From NCBI GenBank assembly GCA_023262305.1, contig JALRCK010000057.1, positions 1 to 9,773 on the forward strand: a DNA stretch of 9,773 bases. Direction: 5' to 3'. A program made the translations under genes and the position numbers. How positions within the stretch are numbered: position 1 is the first letter of the stretch; the number at the start of each line of letters is the position of its first letter. Below, piece by piece: positions 1-5,777 of the stretch. This DNA comes from Deltaproteobacteria bacterium. Its GTDB lineage: Bacteria > Bdellovibrionota_C > UBA2361 > OMII01. The notes beneath the pieces were generated by a model. The model was not told the DNA's origin and made no database searches. It saw only the letters and a list, made by a program, of their open reading frames with translations.

Positions 1-44
1 TTCACGCTTCGATAGCCCGCGATAGTTCATAGGAGCGTCGTATC

Positions 45-1160
45 GTGAGCGCTTCAACTGAGGAGCCGGTAAAGGCATCAAAGAACATCGAGAAAGTAGC
101 ACGCGACCTCTTCACCGATGAGCACGAGAGGGCGCGCTTTCTCGCTGCATTGCAGGGAAAAGATAGCGGCGTCACCGCGGTTGTATGGCTGCATCAGCGA
201 CCGCAGTCGAGTGACCTCGTCGCCGGAGAGCGACCGGAATGGTTGCCGGAGTGGATCGATGTTGCAGCGGAGGGTGAACGACCTGGAAAGCTACCGGCGC
301 ATGACCAGGGATCGATCTACTGCATGGACCTCTCTTCAACATTTGCGTGCGCTGCACTCTCTGCCATAGAGGATGCAGTTTCCATTGTAGTTGATATGTG
401 CGCATCCCCCGGCGGAAAGGGGATCGTAGCACGGCGATACCTCGTGCCGAAGCTTCTGGTCGGCAACGAGGTAATTGGTAAGCGAACCGCGCAGCTGATC
501 TCGAACTACAAGCGGTGCTCGATCGATCCATCGATCGTAACCTCTCTCGACCCAGAGAGGCTCGGGGGTGAGATCCCTGAGAGTGCGGAGCTCGTCATCG
601 TTGATGCACCGTGTTCTGGGCAGTCCCTGATGCTCAAAGGAGTGGCTGCACCTGGCGCTTTTCATCCTGCAACGATAGGGATGAATGAGCGTCGGCAGAG
701 AAGGATCCTCGCGCATTCGTCAAAGATAGTCGCCCCCGGTGGGTATCTTCTCTATGCAACGTGCACATTCTCAAAGGAGGAGAATGAGCGAAACATGGAG
801 TGGTTCCTCAAGACATTCGCAGAGTTTACCGCGGTTAAGGTCTCTCTCCTTGAAGCATTTCGCTCTCCCCTTTCAAGCTCCCCGATGTATCGGCTACTTC
901 CCCATCAGGGAAAGGGAGCGGGGGCATTCTGCGCACTTCTGCGAAGAGTCTCTCACGACTCATGGCAGCAGCGGGAGTCTCCTGAGAGCATTTCGGCGCG
1001 CTTGCGAACTGCGTGGAGATCTCCGACCCTCTTTGTTTCTCGATCCACATCAGGGGGAGAGGCCGGAAGCCAACGCAATCGCCGTCACGGCGAGGCGACC
1101 AAGCGCGCGCCCAAGTACGAGCGCCAAAAGGTGAAGCGTATGTTACGTGATTATGAGTGA
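45..1160 (+). CDS. RsmB/NOP-family RNA (cytosine-5) methyltransferase
   Basis: Class I SAM-dependent enzyme expected to methylate C5 of a cytosine in rRNA or tRNA in the cytoplasm. Visible motifs in order: SAM-binding DMCASPGGK at residues 117-125, acidic ribose-binding region NE at 141-142, motif IV DAPCSG at 187-192 (Cys190), motif VI TCTFSKEEN at 239-247 (catalytic-type Cys240), and the C-terminal LPHQGKGAGAFCALL signature near 285-299. Both cysteines of the RsmB/Trm4 mechanism are present. At 371 residues it lacks the N-terminal NusB-like domain of E. coli RsmB, so the exact substrate is unknown. The last ~40 residues are very basic and may bind RNA. Start is GTG at 45, with AGGAG at 31-35 giving normal spacing. 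The gene converges on the pilin operon with a 26-bp gap. Family is certain; target is not. Confidence 0.93.
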   Translation: MSASTEEPVKASKNIEKVARDLFTDEHERARFLAALQGKDSGVTAVVWLHQRPQSSDLVAGERPEWLPEWIDVAAEGERPGKLPAHDQGSIYCMDLSSTFACAALSAIEDAVSIVVDMCASPGGKGIVARRYLVPKLLVGNEVIGKRTAQLISNYKRCSIDPSIVTSLDPERLGGEIPESAELVIVDAPCSGQSLMLKGVAAPGAFHPATIGMNERRQRRILAHSSKIVAPGGYLLYATCTFSKEENERNMEWFLKTFAEFTAVKVSLLEAFRSPLSSSPMYRLLPHQGKGAGAFCALLRRVSHDSWQQRESPESISARLRTAWRSPTLFVSRSTSGGEAGSQRNRRHGEATKRAPKYERQKVKRMLRDYE

Positions 1161-1186
1161 GGTCTCATTCGCTCAAGAGAGTGACC

Positions 1187-1999
1187 CTATCCTGCCTCCT
1201 TGAAACCATAGAACGAAGGGGGGCGAAGGGGTGGCAAGGGATACTCAACGGTCGGGAGTGTCTCTGGGGCGGTAATCTCGTCCCTTCCTGCGATGAGAAG
1301 AGACAGGTCACCGTCCACCGCACCTATTCGAATAACTCCGAGCGCTGAGATAACAGTAACTTTAACCGAGGATGATGGAAGGGCTCGAATCGACGCGATC
1401 TCCACTCCTCCGCCCGCTACTACTAAGAGGTCAGAGGAGAGGCGTAGCTCGTGGGAGATGATCAGGCGTCCTGGTGTTGCGAGTGTGAGGATTTGTTGCC
1501 CTGTGCTCCTCAGTTCGGTCGATTCCCCGATAATGTTATCAAGCAGTATCACCGGGGCGCTGACGGTGCTGGGTAGCGCGCAATTTCGAGGCGCGAAGGG
1601 TGAGTTAATGTCGTTAAACTGCGTCGGTGTCGGTGGAGACGCGCACTCTGATGCCTGAGAGAAGAGCATGTCGTAGTCAATCAGCTGTGAAGGCAGGGAA
1701 ACTGAAAGCGGTCTCGTGAGAAAAGGGCGCACCTTCTCTCGGCATACTTCGTAGGTGAGTGTTTTCCCCTCGAAGGAGACAGCAAGGGGCTCGCAGCGCC
1801 CGATGGATGTCCCGGCGGTTCGTGCTGCAGTGGTTATTGCGTTATGGAGCTGCTCGGAGCGTTGTGGTTCTCGAGCTATGACAAGGGCATCGATCGACTC
1901 CAACGTGAGGGCGTACACAGTTGAGAGCATAACTGCGAGGGCAAAGACCGTTGTGGGGAGTGCCCAACCCGCCTGTGAGGTATCCTTCGAGATCATCAC
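1187..1999 (-). CDS. GspK/PilX-like minor pilin (tip pseudopilin) with predicted beta-rich C-terminal region
   Basis: Last gene of the four-gene pilin cluster. The N-terminus has a short leader ending in Ala-Gly (residue 11), then a hydrophobic helix beginning WALPTTVFALAV, the layout of a prepilin peptidase substrate. Position +5 is Thr, not the usual Glu. GspK homologues such as XcpX also carry Thr there, fitting a tip subunit. Residues 150-240 are a run of alternating hydrophobic beta strands, followed by a Pro-rich tail (245-262). Cysteines at 69, 86, 119 and 140 could form disulfides. GTG at 1999 overlaps the upstream stop by 4 nt and has GAGG 7 nt before it; ATG at 1996 (TGATG overlap) is an alternative start. 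PilX, MshP or GspK naming cannot be settled by eye. Confidence 0.8.
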   Translation of the reverse strand: MMISKDTSQAGWALPTTVFALAVMLSTVYALTLESIDALVIAREPQRSEQLHNAITTAARTAGTSIGRCEPLAVSFEGKTLTYEVCREKVRPFLTRPLSVSLPSQLIDYDMLFSQASECASPPTPTQFNDINSPFAPRNCALPSTVSAPVILLDNIIGESTELRSTGQQILTLATPGRLIISHELRLSSDLLVVAGGGVEIASIRALPSSSVKVTVISALGVIRIGAVDGDLSLLIAGRDEITAPETLPTVEYPLPPLRPPSFYGFKEAG

Positions 2000-2832
2000 G
2001 GCAATACCTCATTCCAGATATGTCGCTCGGCGAGTCCAGGAACGACTATCGATGAGAAGGCTTGTCCCGCTTGGGGATGAATCGTCACCTCATAGGTTGA
2101 GGCACCGCGAGGGTGTACACTTTTTTTTAGCTCGAACGCCCTGATGCCTTGCGTGATCGGTTGATTCTCAACGATACGCATGCCGATGTGCGAGGCGATC
2201 CGGAACGTTGCGGTTCCATCGATAAACAGGGAGTACTCTCGTTCAACAGGCACAAACACAAGCGGCGCTGATGTGAAGGAGCGTTGGGTGGTGACGATTC
2301 CGTCTATAGTCGTGCCACGTACCTCCATACAGGTTTGTGATACCGGCCTTATTCCTCCCACTATTTGCCGGACTCCGTCGATAGAGAAGAGGAGAAAGCT
2401 TTTGAAATCGTCTGGCTGGATTTTGCAGGTAAGCCCACACACCTTCGTTGAGATTGATTCGCCACGAATGACCGCATCAGTTGCTGTACCGCGGCAGCGC
2501 TGGGCTATCTCTACTACAGAGAGGATGTCTGAGTCTTCGCGTGGTGCTGTGGTTCCACTCAAACGGGCGATGGGATGCTCGCCTCCGCTGGGGAGTCGAG
2601 GATGCGCTCCGTGAGCTGACTGAACAGTGAACGCCAAGCGTCCCTTCTCTCGTGCGCGTAGAGCGGCAGCAAGGGCGGCATACGCCTTCGTTGTCGCAAT
2701 GACCCCGGAGTGAGCGTGTGAGATACGCAGAGCGGTGTGAGAGATATTAGTGAGGAGCAGCACCAGGGCTGTAAGGGTAATCGAGGTAACGGCGAGACTG
2801 ATAATACTCTCTATGAGGATTCGACCGCGCAT
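1996..2832 (-). CDS. GspJ/PilW-like minor pilin
   Basis: Type IV pilin-like protein of 278 residues. It starts Met-Arg-Gly followed by RILIESIISLAV, so cleavage after Gly3 would leave Glu at +5 (Glu8) and a ~25-residue hydrophobic helix. The rest is a long soluble beta-rich region with scattered cysteines, in the size range of PilW/MshO rather than major pilins. It starts 10 bp after the stop of the PilV-like gene and ends overlapping the start of the PilX-like gene, so co-translation is likely. There is no good Shine-Dalgarno before ATG 2832. A run of eight A residues in the coding strand (+ strand 2121-2128) is a possible slippage site in its last third. Family assignment rests on the N-terminus, size and operon position. 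Confidence 0.82.
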   Translation of the reverse strand: MRGRILIESIISLAVTSITLTALVLLLTNISHTALRISHAHSGVIATTKAYAALAAALRAREKGRLAFTVQSAHGAHPRLPSGGEHPIARLSGTTAPREDSDILSVVEIAQRCRGTATDAVIRGESISTKVCGLTCKIQPDDFKSFLLFSIDGVRQIVGGIRPVSQTCMEVRGTTIDGIVTTQRSFTSAPLVFVPVEREYSLFIDGTATFRIASHIGMRIVENQPITQGIRAFELKKSVHPRGASTYEVTIHPQAGQAFSSIVVPGLAERHIWNEVLP

Positions 2833-2842
2833 GATTGTAAGC

Positions 2843-3076
2843 CTAGTGGATAATCACAAATGATTGCTTGTCACACCCGCAGGTCGAGGTGGCGGAGCTC
2901 TGAGAGCAGCTCAGGTGCGCGCACGCCGGTGCACGGCTCTCACGCACTGTGTGGAGTAATCGGAGAGACCGCGTCGCAAATGCGATCATGGTCATTGCGC
3001 CGATAGCGAGTATCGATGAGACACACAGCGCCTCAAGAAGGGTCGCGCCACGCTGAGAGGTAGTGCGAGTTACCAT
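2843..3076 (-). CDS. PilV/GspI-like mini pilin, 77 residues
   Basis: Leader MVTRTTSQRG, then ATLLEALCVSSILAIG: cleavage after Gly10 puts Glu15 at +5, the standard class III (prepilin) signal. The frame is open to 3124, but ATG 3076 is preferred: it lies just after the leader would begin, has GGGAG five nt upstream, and overlaps the last codons of the upstream gene (stop at 3070). The mature protein is only 67 residues, about half the usual GspI/PilV length. After the helix it has a short tail with Cys52, Cys57, Cys66 and Cys68. The next gene starts 10 bp after the stop, so there is no room for a lost C-terminus downstream. It is either a genuinely minimal pilin or a truncated one. Confidence 0.75.
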   Translation of the reverse strand: MVTRTTSQRGATLLEALCVSSILAIGAMTMIAFATRSLRLLHTVRESRAPACAHLSCSQSSATSTCGCDKQSFVIIH

Positions 3077-3492
3077 TGGCACTCCCGGCGGGTTCGTCCT
3101 CGAAGAGAGAGTACCACCGAGCACTGATGCGCAGACTGGGTTACAACAATCGTCGTAGGCGTTGCGGTGTGGGACGGATAAAAGTGGATCGACTGCTGCT
3201 CTTTGCTCTTGAGCTGGATGGAGGTGTTGGGAGGTACGGAGAGGAGGAAGATCGGGGTGCCGTCCTGGGAGGTGGCGACCAGTCCCGTTGCTGTGATGGA
3301 GACCTCCACTGTGGTTTCTCTCAGGAGGGCGATGATGTAGGCGCGTTCAAGTGCTCGCTGGACTCGCTTTGCCTCTCTCAGCGTAATGTGGCGCGCTCTC
3401 CACGAGGAGATGCTGGGAATGGCTACAGCAGCTAGAGTGCTCGCCAGCGCCATGGTTAGTACGGTTTCAAGTAAGGAATAGCCCCGATTCAT
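3070..3492 (-). CDS. GspH/FimT-like pilin (FimU-type minor pilin)
   Basis: First gene of the pilin cluster, 140 residues. Leader MNRG followed by YSLLETVLTMALASTLAAVAIPS gives a prepilin peptidase site after Gly4 and Glu at +5 (Glu9). The helix ends in the Ala-Ile-Pro-Ser pattern common in GspH/FimT proteins, followed by the arginine/alanine-rich helix (about 33-57) and a small beta domain with one Cys near the end and one three residues from the C-terminus. Length fits GspH/FimU. It begins 51 bp after the flagellin stop with no obvious terminator between, and ATG 3492 has no clear Shine-Dalgarno. Its TAA overlaps the next gene's ATG region (ATGGTAA), indicating translational coupling. Role inferred: initiator/tip complex of a pilus or pseudopilus. 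Confidence 0.85.
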   Translation of the reverse strand: MNRGYSLLETVLTMALASTLAAVAIPSISSWRARHITLREAKRVQRALERAYIIALLRETTVEVSITATGLVATSQDGTPIFLLSVPPNTSIQLKSKEQQSIHFYPSHTATPTTIVVTQSAHQCSVVLSLRGRTRRECQW

Positions 3493-3543
3493 AGGGGACA
3501 GTTCGATGATTTCAGTAAAAAGTTGCGATGCTCTTAAACGGCT

Positions 3544-4359
3544 CTAACCAAGAATAGAGAGGAAGGACTGGCTTATCTTGGATGACTGATTGATGAGCGA
3601 AACCTGGTATTGTTGAAGCACCTTGTTTCGTGTCACATCAAGTGCGGTGGAGCCGATATCGGCGTCTTGAATGCGGGAGAGTGAATCCTGTTCCGCGATT
3701 TTCCGCGAGGAGAGGTTGTTTGAAACCGACTGGAGTCGTGACATTGCGGCATCAATTGTCCCGCCTCGTTGAGCGCTGAGGTCTTTTGAGAACTGATCGA
3801 TTGCAGACATCGCCGCTTGTGCGCCAGCCTGAGTGCCGATGTCTTGGGATGTGAGGGAGCTTGAAAGTGCTTGCAGGTTAACACCTCCGACTTGTAAGGA
3901 CTCATTTCCTGAGCCTATCTGGACGGATGTTGTTGAACCATCGAGGAGTTGTCGACCGTTGTAGGTGGTAGTTTCGCTAATCCTCTGAACCTCAGAGGAG
4001 AGCGCTGAGTATTCCGCCTGAAGCGCGGTTCGTTGAGAGTCTGAAAGTGTGCCGTTAGCCGACGCGGTTGCAAGCTCCTGGAGGCGGACCGTTATCTCCG
4101 ACACCTGTCCGAGAGCCCCATCGGCAATAGCGAGGGCTGAGGAGGCATCGCTGACGTTCCTTGATGCCTGGCTTATCTGAGTGATGCTCGCAGCCAGACC
4201 AGTGGCTATGGCAAGCCCCGCTGCGTCATCGGCCGCACTGTTAATCCGCTTGCCCGACGCAAGTTGAGCAAACGATTTACTGAACGCGGATTGAGAACGC
4301 GAAAGGTTAAATATGGAGGTCGAACCAAAGTCGACCGATGAGGCAAAGCCAAGAGCCAT
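3544..4359 (-). CDS. fliC: Flagellin (compact, D0/D1-only)
   Basis: Structural subunit of the flagellar filament, secreted through the flagellar type III apparatus. The N-terminal domain shows the hallmark SGKRINSAADDAAGLAIA (35-52), a heptad helix with RLQELA at 92-97, and TYNGRQLLDG (132-141). The C-terminal domain (about 187-271) has SRIQDADIGSTALDVTRNK and ends SQSFLSILG, equivalent to the usual SRIxDAD...QILQQ...LxLL end. At 271 residues it has almost no variable D2/D3 insert. The RLQELA and later Glu123 align with the region of FliC recognised by TLR5 (family knowledge). There is no Shine-Dalgarno before ATG 4359. It lies upstream of, and in the same direction as, the pilin genes. Confidence 0.97.
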   Translation of the reverse strand: MALGFASSVDFGSTSIFNLSRSQSAFSKSFAQLASGKRINSAADDAAGLAIATGLAASITQISQASRNVSDASSALAIADGALGQVSEITVRLQELATASANGTLSDSQRTALQAEYSALSSEVQRISETTTYNGRQLLDGSTTSVQIGSGNESLQVGGVNLQALSSSLTSQDIGTQAGAQAAMSAIDQFSKDLSAQRGGTIDAAMSRLQSVSNNLSSRKIAEQDSLSRIQDADIGSTALDVTRNKVLQQYQVSLINQSSKISQSFLSILG

Positions 4360-4371
4360 CGCTTGTTTACA

Positions 4372-4602
4372 CTACCAAACGCAGGAGCTCTTCTTCCTTG
4401 AATTCACCCGTACAATAGACATATCGGTTGAAGCAGCGTAGGGGAGGAGGTTATGGCGCTCAATCACCGCAAAAAATTCATCGGGGATTTCAGGTGTGTA
4501 GCTAACGAGATTGAAAATAATATAAATATACGCAAAGTGCGTATGACTGTAAGTCGTTGATGATGGGAGTTGAGGTGGACGGTGCTGCTGGTGATGTACC
4601 AT
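4372..4602 (-). CDS. Doubtful small ORF in the flagellin leader (76 codons)
   Basis: An open frame starting at ATG 4602 and ending 12 nt before the flagellin start. A near-perfect AAAGGAGGT lies upstream but abuts the ATG directly, which is too close for efficient use. The first ~30 codons overlap the AT-rich stretch that looks like the flagellin promoter. The second half (VSYTPEIPDEFFAVIERHN and on) has a protein-like composition, the first half (His/Pro/Thr/Ser-rich) does not. It matches no family I recognise. It could be a leader peptide coupled to flagellin translation, the 3' remnant of a lost gene, or chance. Confidence 0.25.
   Translation of the reverse strand: MVHHQQHRPPQLPSSTTYSHTHFAYIYIIFNLVSYTPEIPDEFFAVIERHNLLPYAASTDMSIVRVNSRKKSSCVW
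4525..4552 (-). promoter_or_regulatory. Putative sigma70-like promoter upstream of flagellin, with internal inverted repeat
   Basis: On the - strand, TTACAG (4552-4547) and TATATT (4530-4525) are separated by 16 nt, in the only strongly AT-rich patch of the region. A perfect 6-bp inverted repeat ATACGC/GCGTAT with a 5-nt spacer (4528-4544) fills the spacer and touches the -10, an arrangement typical of an operator. No good sigma28 (TAAA-N15-GCCGATAA) or sigma54 site was found for flagellin. The resulting leader would be about 155 nt long. Inferred from sequence only. Confidence 0.35.
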
Positions 4603-4817
4603 ACCTCCTTTAGTGAGGTCATGGTTTCATCATGATTGCCGTCCCATCAGCCCCCCGCATCACCAACCTCATCCTCATCTTCCTATGAAGAGTAAGATGA
4701 GAGGCAGGAGAGGGGTGAACAATAGCAGGATGACGTGATTACGATGCAGCGCTACTTTAGCACATGGCACGAACGCGGACGGGACGTTCGCTCGTCACTC
4801 GATCGAGGCAGGCTCGT
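4603..4817. other. Intergenic region downstream of the TerB-like gene, with stem-loops
   Basis: No convincing gene on either strand. An 8-bp perfect inverted repeat CTCATCTT (4674-4681)/AAGATGAG (4694-4701) with a 12-nt loop lies 117 bp beyond the TerB-like stop. A second one, CGAACG/CGTTCG (4770-4790), lies closer. Neither is followed by a T run, so they are not canonical intrinsic terminators, though either could stabilise a 3' end. An AAAGGAGGT motif occurs on the - strand at 4611-4603. Confidence 0.4.
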
Positions 4818-5276
4818 TTACTCAAAGTGGCCGAGCATCTCATCAGAGATTCCCAAGATGTCGCGGAAACGTTTGCGAAGGTAGATCTCTACGCCGTCGA
4901 CGACGCCGTTACATCGGATCAGATTATCAATTACCTGGGCGATCGCTCGCTTTGAGGCAGCGTCGAGGGAATCTCTGAGGATCTCAGCAGAGGCTGAGCT
5001 GCCGCGCATACTTGACAGTTGAGCTTTCGCGCGGCTTACCAAACCGGTTGCGCTCTCGTCGGAGAGTTTAAAGAGCCCTTTGAGACCGTTGTGAATGACG
5101 GTTCGCTCAAACTTGTCGACTACATGATCAGATGAAGCTATCTCGACCAAAACCATCGCAGCTGCGAGAGCAACTTCATCCTTACTGCGGAGCGGTCCTG
5201 TGGGCTTGAGAGACTGCATGCGGGAAAGGAGTGAATCCACAGTGTGTGACGATGATGAGTTGTCGTTTCTGCTCAT
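4818..5276 (-). CDS. TerB-like (tellurite resistance TerB family) protein
   Basis: A 152-residue, all-helical cytoplasmic protein. The TerB fold is a duplicated helical unit carrying acidic pairs that can bind metal ions. Both halves are visible: AMVLVEIASSDHVVDKFERTVI at 40-61 (Asp50, Asp54, Glu57) and the stretch 117-145 with Asp117, VVDGVEIYL (Asp127, Glu130) and a closing LGIS. Residues 1-32 are Ser-rich and probably disordered. ATG 5276 has a weak purine-rich site (AAGAGA) upstream. No other ter genes are nearby, so tellurite resistance itself should not be assumed; most stand-alone TerB-like proteins have unknown roles. Domain call is firm, function is not. Confidence 0.82.
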   Translation of the reverse strand: MSRNDNSSSSHTVDSLLSRMQSLKPTGPLRSKDEVALAAAMVLVEIASSDHVVDKFERTVIHNGLKGLFKLSDESATGLVSRAKAQLSSMRGSSASAEILRDSLDAASKRAIAQVIDNLIRCNGVVDGVEIYLRKRFRDILGISDEMLGHFE

Positions 5277-5295
5277 AGTGGTTCTCTTACAGCTA

Positions 5296-5317
5296 GACCA
5301 TTACGAAGGTTATGGTC
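5296..5317 (-). promoter_or_regulatory. Inverted repeat upstream of the TerB-like gene
   Basis: GACCAT (5296-5301) and ATGGTC (5312-5317) form a perfect 6-bp inverted repeat with a 10-nt spacer, centred about 30 bp before the start codon. It could be a regulator binding site or a leader hairpin. No convincing -35/-10 pair was identified around it. Confidence 0.25.
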
Positions 5318-5591
5318 GTTTTCTTGGGATATGTGCTGTAGGTTTTAGTTTGGGGCTGATATAAAGGTTTATGGTGGATGTTCAGCCTGTTACGGGGGAT
5401 TTAGGCGCAGCAAAGATGGGGTGATTCCTCGAATATGGTGGCACAACTCATCCCTCCACTATGAGCCGAGGGACCTACATAACCCACAATTTCTGAATCC
5501 TCTCCCTAGATTTTATTTGAATGGATCAGTCTCTTCTGACACCATGTGGTCATTATGAAACATTCGACCAAACACATCGCAATTAATTACT

Positions 5592-5777
5592 GCCCCCGAG
5601 ACGGGCGTAAGCTTCTTGCGTTCTGGTGTTGGACGGGTTTCGCCTCCTGATACTCGAAAGAGTCAAGGAGTCCCTAACGAAAGCCCGAAAATCACAAAGA
5701 TCGGGCTGATAAGGGACTCACATTTATCAAGCCCAACTAATTGAATCGAGCTTCGTAAGGTCTCCCTCCTGGGAGCC
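5592..5777. ncRNA. Candidate structured RNA (unclassified)
   Basis: Dense perfect stems in a non-coding interval: CCCG-AGA-CGGG (5595-5605); a hairpin CTCCT/AGGAG (5644-5648/5666-5670) enclosing ACTC-GAAA-GAGT (5652-5663), capped by a GNRA tetraloop when read on the + strand; a nested stem TCCCT/AGGGA plus AGCCCGA/TCGGGCT (5671-5716); a possible closing stem GTTGG/CCAAC (5628-5632/5733-5737); and CTCCC-TCCT-GGGAG (5762-5775). The two central hairpins abut and could stack. It matches no RNA family I recognise. Boundaries and strand are inferred; the GAAA tetraloop slightly favours the + strand. Confidence 0.3.
5668..5719. repeat. 52-nt nested interrupted palindrome
   Basis: Outer arms GAGTCCCT (5668-5675) and AGGGACTC (5712-5719) are perfect 8-mers. 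Inner arms AGCCCGA (5682-5688) and TCGGGCT (5701-5707) are perfect 7-mers around a 12-nt loop. The two stems are separated by a 6/4-nt internal loop. On the - strand the inner stem is followed by TTTCGTT, a weak terminator-like tail; on the + strand there is no T run. It may be a REP-like element, a weak - strand terminator, or part of a larger RNA. Confidence 0.6.

Noticed and set aside
1161..1186. Imperfect GGTC...GACC inverted repeat between the convergent genes
   Set aside because: Several mismatches and no T tract on either strand, so not a supported terminator.
2843..3124. Longer start at 3124 for the mini pilin
   Set aside because: It would put 26 residues before the cleavage Gly and overlap the upstream gene; ATG 3076 has a Shine-Dalgarno and a normal leader length.
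4590..4610. Sigma54-like GG-N10-GC upstream of flagellin (TGGTAC...GCA, - strand)
   Set aside because: Spacing fits but the -12 box reads CAGCA instead of TTGCA; too weak to annotate.
4765..4781. Sigma54-like TGGCACG on the + strand
   Set aside because: The -12 GC element is missing and no + strand gene follows.
4764..4955. 63-codon + strand open frame
   Set aside because: Mostly antisense to the TerB-like gene and no ribosome site.
5352..5660. tmRNA-like start GGGGCTGAT and a later GGACGGGTTTCGCC
   Set aside because: No complementary acceptor end, no normal T-arm and no tag-peptide reading frame.
5513..5665. In-frame TGA followed at once by a hairpin on the - strand, suggesting selenocysteine
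   Set aside because: The hairpin includes part of the TGA, too close for a bacterial SECIS, and neither side of the TGA is a recognisable protein.
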